64,000 nucleotides of DNA, taken from positions 1 through 64,000 of the forward strand of contig NZ_JAAVVB010000002.1 in assembly GCF_018449775.1 (NCBI RefSeq). The letters are read 5' to 3'. The stretch is from Mucilaginibacter sp. dw_454 (GTDB lineage Bacteria; Bacteroidota; Bacteroidia; Sphingobacteriales; Sphingobacteriaceae). The position numbers and the translations under genes were made by a program. Positions 42,857 to 50,774 of the stretch are shown in pieces; the stretch's first letter is position 1, and each line of letters opens with the position of its first letter. The notes beneath the pieces were generated by a model. That model was not told where the DNA came from. It did not search any database and saw only the letters and a program-made list of their open reading frames with translations.

Positions 42857-44116
42857 ATGAATATCGGAATAATAGGCTTGGGGGATATGGGGCGGTTATA
42901 TGCCAGGGCTTTTGCAAAAGCCGGCTATACGGTTACCGGGTGCGACTTACCCGCCAACAGGCAGCAATTAGAGCAGGAGCTTACGCCTTTTAACATTAAA
43001 GTGTTAGATAGCGGCAAAGAAGTATCGCAAATTAGCGACCTGATTGTCTATTCGGTGGAAGCCGAGCGGATTGAGAAGGTGGTGGCCGAATACGCCCAAT
43101 TCACCAAGCCGGGTGCCATTGTTGCCGGGCAAACGTCGGTGAAAACACCCGAGATCCTGGCTTTTGAAAAGTACCTGCCTCAAAGCGCACAGATCATTAC
43201 CTTTCATGGGATGCATGGCCCGGGCTTTGAGCCTAAGGGGCAGACATTGATACTGATTCCGCATAGGGCCGATGCTGCAGCACGGCAACGGATGATTGAC
43301 CTGTTTACTGCCATAGGTTCTGAAATAGCCGAGATGGCCGACTACCACGAGCACGACAAGATTGTTGCCGATACCCAGGCAGTAACCCACGTAGGTTTTG
43401 AAAGCATGGGCACCGCCTGGAAAGAAGCCGGTTTCTTCCCCTGGGAGAATGCGTCGTACATTGGTGGCATTGATAATGTGAAGATCCTAACCACCCTGCG
43501 CATATTCAGTTACAAGGCGCACGTGTATGCCGGCCTGGCGATATTGAACCCATACGCCCGCCAGCAGGTAAGGCAGTATGCGGTATCTGAGTCGGAGTTA
43601 TTTAAGCTGATGATCCAGGAGGAGGAGGCCGCGTTCCGCGAACGTTTATACCGTGCGCGCGACTTTGTGTTTCACGAAAGCCGCAAGCCTATTATGTTAA
43701 ATGATAAGGTAATGAAAGAGTTCTCGCTTGGGAAAGATCATGATAAGCAGAAGCCAAACTCGCACTTAAGTATATTGAGTATGGTTGATGCCTGGTATCA
43801 TTTGGGCGTTAATCCCTATGATAACCTGATCTGCCAGACCCCACCGTTCCGGCTACGATTGGGTATTGCAGAATACCTGTTTAAAGACGAACAACTATTG
43901 GAGGAGTCTATCCAGGCCGCGCTGTATGACAAAACCATCCGTGGCGATGATCTGGAGTTCCACTCTGCGGTGCGTGAATGGTCGTCTATTATAGGTTATG
44001 GCGATATGGAGGGCTACAAGAAGCACTTTAATGATGTACAGGCTTTCTTTAAGGACCGACTGCAGGAAGGCAATCGCCAAAGCGCCGAGCTGATCAGAAG
44101 GTTAATGACCGAGTAG
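42857..44116 (+). CDS. tyrA: prephenate dehydrogenase, yeast TYR1-like
   Basis: A 419-residue protein from MNIGIIGLGDMG; the 16-residue upstream extension is not needed. Rossmann motif GLGDMG, then VYSVEAERI, IVAGQTSVKTPEI, ITFHGMHGP, HDKIVADTQAVTH, HVYAGLAILNP, PNSHLSILSMVDAWY, YDNLICQTPPFRL and VREWSSIIGYGDM. These blocks match, in order and along the full length, what I recall of yeast Tyr1, not the shorter bacterial TyrA. Expected reaction: NAD(P)-dependent oxidative decarboxylation of prephenate in tyrosine synthesis. A W element begins 8 bp after the stop. Confidence 0.85.
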   Translation: MNIGIIGLGDMGRLYARAFAKAGYTVTGCDLPANRQQLEQELTPFNIKVLDSGKEVSQISDLIVYSVEAERIEKVVAEYAQFTKPGAIVAGQTSVKTPEILAFEKYLPQSAQIITFHGMHGPGFEPKGQTLILIPHRADAAARQRMIDLFTAIGSEIAEMADYHEHDKIVADTQAVTHVGFESMGTAWKEAGFFPWENASYIGGIDNVKILTTLRIFSYKAHVYAGLAILNPYARQQVRQYAVSESELFKLMIQEEEAAFRERLYRARDFVFHESRKPIMLNDKVMKEFSLGKDHDKQKPNSHLSILSMVDAWYHLGVNPYDNLICQTPPFRLRLGIAEYLFKDEQLLEESIQAALYDKTIRGDDLEFHSAVREWSSIIGYGDMEGYKKHFNDVQAFFKDRLQEGNRQSAELIRRLMTE

Positions 44117-44124
44117 CACTGTTT

Positions 44125-44261
44125 TGTTTCACGTGTGTATGCAACAGATGAAACAAGTGAAACAATGTTTTTGATCAATGTATTGATAAGCAGTATTTTG
44201 CGAAAATACAGTGAAACAAAATGAAACAACAAAAATGACTTATCGGTCATTTTTTGTTTCA
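44125..44261 (+). repeat. W element copy 3 (TGAAACA heptamers)
   Basis: An outer TGTTTCA lies at 44125. Cluster 1 is TGAAACA at 44149 and 44158 (period 9). After a spacer containing TATTTTGCGAAAATA, cluster 2 is TGAAACA at 44212 and 44222 (period 10). The dyad GACTTATCGGTC is at 44237-44248, 8 nt after the last heptamer, and the outer TGTTTCA at 44255. It has the same layout as copies 1 and 2 but a different central triplet (AAA/TTT instead of ATC/GAT). Confidence 0.8.
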
Positions 44262-44297
44262 CGATTGCGATTTTTTTGAACGATAAATACCTAAACC

Positions 44298-46172
44298 ATG
44301 AATAAGTTTAACGAGAAATTTAAGCTGATATTCGTCCCTTTTTTTCTGATTGGTGCGCTTACTATTGCGGGATACACTTTTTTGCATTGGCTGTTATGCA
44401 TTAAAACAACAATAGTTACAGTAGATGAAGATGTAACCAATTTTTTTATTCCGTTTGCACTACCATGGATCCCGATGCTGATCTGGTTAATGCCGAAACT
44501 AAAATTACTTAACCTCAAAAATAAGAGCGGAAAAGGCGACCCGCTTATGGGCTACCTGATGGTGGCTTGGTTTGCCATCGGGCTACCTACAATTATAGCT
44601 CAGGAATATCTTATTACTGCTACCGGAACGCTGACTAGTATCGACAACATCGGGCAGATCAATCAACAGCCGTTAACTAAGTATTACACACTTAAACATT
44701 ACTATATCGATAAAAGGTTGGTGAGGGTAAAACCGGTATTTGAAGTTAGTGGCAAATACAATGAACATTTTGACATGAGCATATATGCGCCATGCCCTAT
44801 TTATGATAAAAATTACCATCCGGCATCTTATACAATAACAAACAAAACCCAGCAAAACAGAGACACATCGTTTAAAAAGATACCGGCTAACCTGCTAATC
44901 ATAGTTAATGGCAAACCAACATCGAGGGAAGAGTTCGTATCTATCCCTCCGAATGAGATTCAAACAATAAATGTATACAAAGGAGCGGCAGCAGTTGCTT
45001 TATATGGCGATGCAGCTAAGAACGGCGTACTCACTGTAAGGCTTAAAACCAATAATTTTGAACCACTGGTCGAAAAGAATATGCCCGCCCCCTTGGCATG
45101 GTTAGCTGTTAAATATCAAAAGACCATCAGCAATAGACTATCGTCACAAGAAAAAGACGATAGTTATAAACAGTTTGCTAAGAAAAGCCAGGATGATTTT
45201 AGTTCAAAGCAATTAGAAGACTTTGTTTACCTGGATAGAATTGGCGCAGGTAAAGATTTGAGAAACTATATAAAAGCAGTTAAATTGGGAGCCTCGGATA
45301 ACATACCGCTAATCATTTTATCGCCGGTAAATGAGCCGTTTGCCAGCAGAAACGGCAGCAAATTGCCGTGGATATTTGGTTCTTTCGGTATCGGCGCAGC
45401 TTTGTTCCTGATGGGCTTGCTGTTTAAACCATTAAAATCGGGCGATTTGGTTACAATAGCAGAGAAAGAACGCAAAAGGTCCAAATTAGATCTTCAATTC
45501 TTTAAGATTTTTTGGCCCCAAAAGACTCATTTTGCTACCTCGCTTATTATTGATATCAATTTAGCGATATTTATTATAATGGCTTTATCGGGCTTAGGTT
45601 TTATGACCTTTAGCGGTGATGACCTTTTAAAACTCGGCGCCAACTATCGGCCGTATGTAATTGATGGCCAGTACTGGCGATTGATAACGAATATGTTTTT
45701 GCATGGCGGTTTCATGCATGTGTTTTTTAATATGTATGGATTACTCTTTGTCGGGATATTTTTGGAGCCTTTACTGGGGCGTAACAAGTTTGTGTTGACT
45801 TATCTAATCACAGGGATAATAGCAAGCTTCGCCAGTATATTGTGGCATCCCAATACGGTGAGTGTGGGTGCCTCAGGCGCTATATTTGGCATGTATGGTA
45901 TTTTCTTTGCACTGCTTACTACTAGTTTATTTCCGAAGGATTTTCAAAAGTCTTTCCTCATAAGCACTTCGTTTTTTATAGGCTATAACTTATTATACGG
46001 GCTGACTGGGGGCATCGACAACGCTGCACACATAGGAGGCCTGGTAAGCGGATTCGTCATCGGCTATATCCTATATCCCGGGTTGAAAAGCAAATCGACA
46101 GAAAAAGATACGGAACAGCTGCTGGATGAGTTGACGGGTAAAAAGAAGGTGGAGACAGTGGATGGGGAGTAG
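44298..46172 (+). CDS. rhomboid protease with SusC-plug-like insert
   Basis: A 624-residue protein. Two helices at the N-terminus (about 12-33 and 53-70) precede an extra soluble region (about 100-355), and a C-terminal rhomboid domain (about 420-600) has GASGAIFG (Ser526), NAAHIGG (His578) and the HGGFMHVFFNMYGL segment. The insert carries LLIIVNGKPTSREEF and VALYGDAAKNGVLTVRLK (about 195-250), like the plug end of SusC-type TonB receptors. It probably cleaves membrane substrates; the insert may recognise them. Confidence 0.88.
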   Translation: MNKFNEKFKLIFVPFFLIGALTIAGYTFLHWLLCIKTTIVTVDEDVTNFFIPFALPWIPMLIWLMPKLKLLNLKNKSGKGDPLMGYLMVAWFAIGLPTIIAQEYLITATGTLTSIDNIGQINQQPLTKYYTLKHYYIDKRLVRVKPVFEVSGKYNEHFDMSIYAPCPIYDKNYHPASYTITNKTQQNRDTSFKKIPANLLIIVNGKPTSREEFVSIPPNEIQTINVYKGAAAVALYGDAAKNGVLTVRLKTNNFEPLVEKNMPAPLAWLAVKYQKTISNRLSSQEKDDSYKQFAKKSQDDFSSKQLEDFVYLDRIGAGKDLRNYIKAVKLGASDNIPLIILSPVNEPFASRNGSKLPWIFGSFGIGAALFLMGLLFKPLKSGDLVTIAEKERKRSKLDLQFFKIFWPQKTHFATSLIIDINLAIFIIMALSGLGFMTFSGDDLLKLGANYRPYVIDGQYWRLITNMFLHGGFMHVFFNMYGLLFVGIFLEPLLGRNKFVLTYLITGIIASFASILWHPNTVSVGASGAIFGMYGIFFALLTTSLFPKDFQKSFLISTSFFIGYNLLYGLTGGIDNAAHIGGLVSGFVIGYILYPGLKSKSTEKDTEQLLDELTGKKKVETVDGE

Positions 46173-46205
46173 ATTCAGCCTACCGCAAGCTAACTTATAA
46201 TCCGC

Positions 46206-46300
46206 GTCATGCCGAACTTGTTTCGGCATCCCATCAGGTACAATAAAGTATTGTTATCATTTACTTTTCAAGTGGGATGATGAAACAAGTTCAGCATGAC
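46206..46300. repeat. dispersed inverted repeat (GTCATGCCGAAC type)
   Basis: The left arm GTCATGCCGAACTTGTTTCG then GCATCCCA (46206-46233) pairs with TGGGATGATGAAACAAGTTC then AGCATGAC (46273-46300). It lies between the convergent rhomboid and thioesterase genes and may help end both transcripts. Confidence 0.75.
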
Positions 46301-46320
46301 TATTCCTTCAGCACGCTCAC

Positions 46321-46710
46321 TTACTCCCGCAACCGCTCATCCGTATAAGTAATCTCCGTACGGCCGTGCTTTATGGGTTTGCCACTCTCGTCAACTGCTA
46401 CAAATACAATTTTGTCTATCGTCAGGATGGTTTTCTGGGTGATTTTGTTGCGTACGGCGCAGGTTAGGGTGATAGAGGTGTGCCCAAAATGAATAGCCTT
46501 AATGCCCAGCTCAACAATATCGCCCTGGCGCGCCGAGTTGATGAAATTAATTTCAGACATATACTTGGTAACGCAGCCGGTGGTGCCCAGCTGTATAATG
46601 CTGTAAATAGCGGCTTCTTCGTCAATCCAGGCCAGCAGGCGGCCGCCAAATAATGTGCCGTGTGCGTTCAGGTCTTCGGGCTTAACCCATTTACGTGTAT
46701 AAAAATTCAT
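46321..46710 (-). CDS. acyl-CoA thioesterase (hotdog fold)
   Basis: A 129-residue hotdog-fold enzyme: the NAHGTLFGGRLLAWIDEEAA helix with the catalytic Asp/Glu, then the strands MSEINFINSARQGDIVELG and SITLTCAVRNK. YciA-like acyl-CoA thioesterases hydrolyse short to long acyl-CoA. Preferred chain length unknown. Sits between two rhomboid genes on the reverse strand. Confidence 0.88.
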   Translation of the reverse strand: MNFYTRKWVKPEDLNAHGTLFGGRLLAWIDEEAAIYSIIQLGTTGCVTKYMSEINFINSARQGDIVELGIKAIHFGHTSITLTCAVRNKITQKTILTIDKIVFVAVDESGKPIKHGRTEITYTDERLRE

Positions 46711-46737
46711 GTGGTACTAATTATACCGCAAATATAG

Positions 46738-48369
46738 CTAGTTATCGTCATCATCCATATCTACATCCTTGCCCGTGGCAGACCATTCTACCCTCAAATC
46801 ATTGATAGTTTGGGTGGTGGCGCCTATCTCGGCGCGGTATTTTACCTGGTCGCGGTCTCTAAACTCCTTATATAATAATATATACAACTTACACTCCTGT
46901 AATATCAGCTTTGATTTAATAACGGCTATTTGCTTCTTTTTTTTAGGCAAGGTAAGCCTGGCAAAACGGTACGCTATGCCTTTAAGTGTATCAATTTGTG
47001 GCAGCGCTTTCTGGTTAAGCGTCATCAATACGGTATCATGGCCAATGTTATGGTTGCCATAAAAGTCGCGTTCTATATCGTCAGACAGTCTTTGAGTTTC
47101 ATGGGTCAGCGCTCTCATTTCCCTGAGCTGGTAAATGGGAGCAAAGGCCAGGCAGCAACCGGTATAAATTACAGTGACAGCCGTAGCTGCCAGCGTTAAT
47201 ACATTTTGCTTCTGATTTTTCAAACCCAGGTAGGCCAGCCAGCCAAATAAATAACCCGATATCAACCCACCAAAATGTGCCGCATGGTCCACTTGTTTTC
47301 CAATAGGGATAATACTGTAGGCTACAAATATCGAGGTGCTTATCAATAACGCCCTGCGCGCACTGGCTTCGTAAAATTTAGTGCTTAGTAAAGCCAGTAA
47401 GATCCCAAACAAACCAAATATAGCGCCCGATGCACCAGCCGCCACGCCGTGGTCATGCCATACTACCGATGTTATGCTGGCGCAGATACCGGTGAGTAAA
47501 TACAAGATCAGGTAATTCCATTTGCCCAGCTTTACTTCAATGAGCGAGCCAATGTAAATCAGCACCACCATATTACCGGCAAGGTGTAGTAATGAGAAAT
47601 GCGAAAATATGCTGGTAACCAACCGCCAAACCTGCCCGCTTAAAACCGGGTTGCGGCTGCTAAAGCCAACCGATAGGTACAGGTTTTCGATGGTATCATT
47701 AAGGTGTCTGAAATAATGAAAGTTTCCGTTAAGACCGCTATGGTGCCGCGCTGCATTAAACAAGCCCGCATAAAACAAGGCTATCATAATTATACGCGTC
47801 AAAAAGAATGCTGCAATATTAACCAGTACTAAAATGGGCGTTATAAAATATCTTGACCGGGGCGTAAAAGCCGCGAAGAAATCGCGTAATTTTTCCTTAT
47901 AACCCATAGGCGGGTCGGTAAGCGAGATAAACTGATTGTCGGGGATGCTATCTATCAACTGCTGGGTGGTTTCCTGCAGCGTATCTTTTAAGTGATATTC
48001 TACATACTCAATTTCGCCGTTTAGCAGCAACTCCAGGTTTTTGGCGTTTTTACCATAGTCGGTAAAAAACATCTGGTAGCCTACGCATTCACTTTTAATA
48101 ACCACGTTATTGCCAACCATGCGGGCAGAAACCTCTTCGGCATAGCTTTCCCATGATATTGGCGTGTAGCCTATAATGCCGTCGTGGTCAAAATAGCCAA
48201 TGCGCCAGCCCAGGTTATTGAATGCATGGTATAGTAAGGTTAGGTAGTAATCGGCGCTATAGTCGCCCAGCGGAATGGTAATTACTTTACGTGGTGATAT
48301 GCCCCAGCCTATTCCTGAATCGCTGTGCGGAATGGTAATTAATTTACGTGGTGATACGACCCTGGCCAT
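46738..48369 (-). CDS. rhomboid-family intramembrane protease
   Basis: A 543-residue protein. The N-terminal 160 residues are soluble and contain a duplicated peptide (SPRKLITIPHSD, SPRKVITIPLGD). The rhomboid core (about 175-380) has HFSLLHLAGNMVVLIYIG, the catalytic Ser in GASGAIFG and the His in HAAHFGG. A long charged C-terminal region follows (about 400-543). A second rhomboid gene lies 0.6 kb away across the thioesterase gene; the two share the core motifs but not the flanking domains. Confidence 0.88.
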   Translation of the reverse strand: MARVVSPRKLITIPHSDSGIGWGISPRKVITIPLGDYSADYYLTLLYHAFNNLGWRIGYFDHDGIIGYTPISWESYAEEVSARMVGNNVVIKSECVGYQMFFTDYGKNAKNLELLLNGEIEYVEYHLKDTLQETTQQLIDSIPDNQFISLTDPPMGYKEKLRDFFAAFTPRSRYFITPILVLVNIAAFFLTRIIMIALFYAGLFNAARHHSGLNGNFHYFRHLNDTIENLYLSVGFSSRNPVLSGQVWRLVTSIFSHFSLLHLAGNMVVLIYIGSLIEVKLGKWNYLILYLLTGICASITSVVWHDHGVAAGASGAIFGLFGILLALLSTKFYEASARRALLISTSIFVAYSIIPIGKQVDHAAHFGGLISGYLFGWLAYLGLKNQKQNVLTLAATAVTVIYTGCCLAFAPIYQLREMRALTHETQRLSDDIERDFYGNHNIGHDTVLMTLNQKALPQIDTLKGIAYRFARLTLPKKKKQIAVIKSKLILQECKLYILLYKEFRDRDQVKYRAEIGATTQTINDLRVEWSATGKDVDMDDDDN

Positions 48370-48456
48370 AATTGGTTAGTGACAACTTTGATAAATATAA
48401 CTGATTTGGCTTGTTGTGCAAAGGCGTAGCGGTGATTTTAGAGAATGTTGAATTAG

Positions 48457-48547
48457 GGCGTTTCCGCTGATAGAAGCGGGCGGGCTTTCCATTCATACGC
48501 CTGCGAGGCCTTAATCACGGGCCGGTATCCATTTCAATCCCTAACGC
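48457..48547 (-). ncRNA. Flavo-1-like structured repeat, copy 3
   Basis: On the reverse strand: GCGTTAGGGATTGAAATGG, ATACCGGCCCGTGATTAAGG, then a second half ending in CCCGCTTCTATCAGCGGAAA and CGC. It forms the left arm of the 384-bp palindrome with the copy at 48759. The whole 48370-49226 gap is non-coding and carries these repeats and the rplC promoter. Confidence 0.5.
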
Positions 48548-48758
48548 AGGGGGACTCACCCCGACTACGCTGCGCTGGTCAACCCTCTCTTCCGCAAGCG
48601 GGAAAGAGGGTTTTTTTAATATCGAATAATGAATTTTGAATATCGAAATTACCCCTTCATTATTCATTATTCAACATTCGGTATTCGATATTTCAACCCT
48701 CTTTCCGACGAAGTCGAAGAGAGGGTGGTCGAGCGAAGCGACGACCGGGTGAGTCCCC
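48548..48758. repeat. centre of a 384-bp palindrome
   Basis: The left inner arm (48548-48617: GGGGGACTCACCCCG, then GGTCAACCCTCTCTTCC) and the right inner arm (48694-48758) are imperfect complements. Between them is a word palindrome, left AATATCGAATAATGAATTTT (48618-48648) and right TTCATTATTCATTATTCAAC then ATTCGATATTT (48656-48693). Confidence 0.8.
48581..48617 (+). terminator. strong hairpin followed by T run
   Basis: AACCCTCTCTTCCGC pairs with GCGGGAAAGAGGGTT around a 2-nt tip, then TTTTT. It reads as an intrinsic terminator on the + strand, inside the large palindrome. Confidence 0.65.
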
Positions 48759-48840
48759 CGCGTTAGGGGTAGCAGCGGATACCGGCCCGTGACTAAGGCC
48801 TGCGCAGTATGAGCGGATAACCCGGGCCGGAGGCAACGTC
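48759..48840 (+). ncRNA. Flavo-1-like structured repeat, copy 4
   Basis: CGCGTTAGGGGTAGCAGCGG, ATACCGGCCCGTGACTAAGG, TATGAGCGGATAACCCGGGC, ending near CAACGTC. The second hairpin is shorter than in copies 1-3. It is the right arm of the large palindrome. Confidence 0.45.
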
Positions 48841-48860
48841 ATGGTAGAGATAGATAATGT

Positions 48861-48944
48861 TGTCATTGCGAGCATAGCGTGGCAATCGCAAGGAAGTAGG
48901 CTGTAGCGCGTGCGATTGCTTCGTCGTCCCTCCTCGCAATGACA
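48861..48944. repeat. dispersed inverted repeat (GTCATTGCGAGC type), copy 2
   Basis: Arms TGTCATTGCGAGCATAGCGT (48861 onward) and its complement ending GCAATGACA (48944). It closely matches the copy at 28218, with a 20-nt loop instead of 11. Confidence 0.8.
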
Positions 48945-49121
48945 ATAGTATTATTAATGGTTTCACCAAACTTTTTCACCCACACATTTAAAACCCCGAC
49001 ATTTCCGCCGCCAATTACTTAACAAGCCTTGTTAAATAGTGATGCTTTATGGGTGCCAACCCCTCATATAATCAACTTTTTAAAGCTTTTAAATATTTAT
49101 GAAAAAATAACTTGGTAACTA

Positions 49122-49152
49122 TTTGACAATTAAAGTAAAGTTGCTATCTTTG
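49122..49152 (+). promoter_or_regulatory. rplC (S10 cluster) promoter
   Basis: TTTG at 49122-49125 and TATCTTTG at 49145-49152 with a 19-nt spacer: a near-perfect Bacteroidota promoter. The transcript would start near CCGTCCC and have a leader of about 70 nt. It gives the cluster its own start after the break from rpsJ. Confidence 0.88.
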
Positions 49153-49226
49153 CCGTCCCTTTACGGGGGAAATAATATGCCTTGAACGAAGCCCTACTGC
49201 TTCGATGGGCAATAACACATAAAGAA

Positions 49227-49844
49227 ATGTCAGGAATAATTGGTAAAAAAGTAGGAATGACCAGCATATTCGACGACTCAGGGAAAAACATCCCTTGTAC
49301 AGTTATCGAAGCTGGCCCTTGCGTAGTAACACAAGTAAGGTCTGTTGAAACAGACGGTTATGCAGCTATACAGCTTGCATATGGCGAGAAAAAGGAGAAA
49401 AACACTTCAGCTCCGTTAAAAGGCCATTTCCTTAAAGCCGGAACAACCGCAAAACGTAAACTTGTTGAATTTAAAACTTTCGAAGATGAAAAAGCTTTGG
49501 GTGACACTGTTACCGTAGAGATTTTTGCTGAGGGAGATTTTGTCGATGTAGTGGGTACGTCAAAAGGTAAAGGTTTTCAAGGTGTGGTTAAGCGTCACGG
49601 TTTTGGTGGTGTGGGTATGCAAACTCACGGTCAGCACAATCGTTTACGTGCTCCGGGTTCATTAGGTGCTTCATCTTGGCCATCAAGAGTATTCAAAGGT
49701 ATGCGTATGGCAGGCCAAATGGGTAATGAGCGCGTTAAAATTCAAAACTTAGAAGTATTGAAAGTATACGCAGAGCAAAACCTGTTAGTAGTTAAAGGTT
49801 CCATCCCAGGGGCTAAGGGTTCATTCGTTATAGTGGATAAATAA
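49227..49844 (+). CDS. rplC: 50S ribosomal protein L3
   Basis: A 205-residue protein from [17 protein letters not shown]; the longer reading from 49182 is rejected because it starts in the leader. The loop with [19 protein letters not shown] and [18 protein letters not shown] reaches the peptidyl-transferase centre. First gene of the S10-type cluster here. Confidence 0.97.
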   Translation: MSGIIGKKVGMTSIFDDSGKNIPCTVIEAGPCVVTQVRSVETDGYAAIQLAYGEKKEKNTSAPLKGHFLKAGTTAKRKLVEFKTFEDEKALGDTVTVEIFAEGDFVDVVGTSKGKGFQGVVKRHGFGGVGMQTHGQHNRLRAPGSLGASSWPSRVFKGMRMAGQMGNERVKIQNLEVLKVYAEQNLLVVKGSIPGAKGSFVIVDK

Positions 49845-49845
49845 G

Positions 49846-50475
49846 ATGGAAGTTAAAGTATTAAACGTATCAGGTAAAGAAACAGGTGCCAAGGTGCAGC
49901 TTCCTGAAGCTATATTCGGTATAGAGCCCAATGATCATGCAATCTACTTAGACGTTAAGCAATTTTTAGCTAACCAACGTCAGGGTACGCATAAATCAAA
50001 ACAACGTAATGAAATTGCAGGTTCAACCCGCAAATTATATAAACAAAAAGGTACAGGCGGCGCCCGTGCCGGTAGTGTAAAATCTCCATTATTTAATGGT
50101 GGTGGCCGTGTATTCGGTCCGCAGCCCCGCGATTACAGTTTCAAATTAAACAAGAAACTTAAAGTGTTGGCTCGTTACTCTGCCTTATCATACAAAGCTC
50201 AGGAGAGCAATGTATTGGTTTTAGAAGATTTTAGCTTTGACTCGATCAAAACTAAAAACTACATAAACCTGGTTGCAGGTATTAACGCTACTGATGTGAG
50301 AACATTATTGGTATTGCCTACAGCAAATAACAATGTGTATTTATCAAGCAGAAACCTTAAAAAGACCAAGGTTATTACAGTTGACCAAATTAACACTTAT
50401 GATGTGTTAAACGCTGGTAAACTAGTGTTGACAACCGGTGCTGTTAAAATTTTGGAGGAAGCATTAGCTAAGTAA
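49846..50475 (+). CDS. rplD: 50S ribosomal protein L4
   Basis: A 209-residue protein. The exit-tunnel loop contains [20 protein letters not shown] and [13 protein letters not shown], followed by a globular part. In E. coli L4 represses its own operon; no such leader structure was identified here. It starts 1 bp after rplC. Confidence 0.97.
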   Translation: MEVKVLNVSGKETGAKVQLPEAIFGIEPNDHAIYLDVKQFLANQRQGTHKSKQRNEIAGSTRKLYKQKGTGGARAGSVKSPLFNGGGRVFGPQPRDYSFKLNKKLKVLARYSALSYKAQESNVLVLEDFSFDSIKTKNYINLVAGINATDVRTLLVLPTANNNVYLSSRNLKKTKVITVDQINTYDVLNAGKLVLTTGAVKILEEALAK

Positions 50476-50476
50476 T

Positions 50477-50767
50477 ATGGAAATTTTAAAGAAACCCTTA
50501 CTTACTGAAAAAGTAGCTCAATTAACTGAGAAGCTTAACCGTTATGCTTTTATAGTTGACCCGCGGGCTAACAAAATTCAGATCAAAACAGCAATCGAAG
50601 CCATGTATGGCGTTAATATTACTGCTGTTAACACAATGAGATACGTTGGAAAACTGAAAAGTCGTAACACAAAAGCTGGTCCTGTTTCAGGTCGCTCTGC
50701 TACTGTGAAAAAAGCGATCATCACGTTGAAAGACGGTGAAACAATAGATTTTTACAGCAATATATAA
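50477..50767 (+). CDS. rplW: 50S ribosomal protein L23
   Basis: A 96-residue protein at the exit of the peptide tunnel, the docking site for trigger factor and SRP. Begins MEILKKPLLTEKVAQLTEKL and contains the ANKIQIKTAIEAMYGV segment. 1 bp after rplD. Confidence 0.97.
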   Translation: MEILKKPLLTEKVAQLTEKLNRYAFIVDPRANKIQIKTAIEAMYGVNITAVNTMRYVGKLKSRNTKAGPVSGRSATVKKAIITLKDGETIDFYSNI

Positions 50768-50774
50768 TTAAGAC

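Noticed and set aside
48693..48875. 60-residue reverse frame in the large palindrome
   Set aside because: It consists of the repeat sequence itself and has no protein-like context.
38875..49226. Prophage or integrative element between rpsJ and rplC
   Set aside because: No integrase, transposase, phage structural gene or flanking direct repeat was seen; gene content is ordinary metabolic and envelope genes plus one toxin-antitoxin pair.
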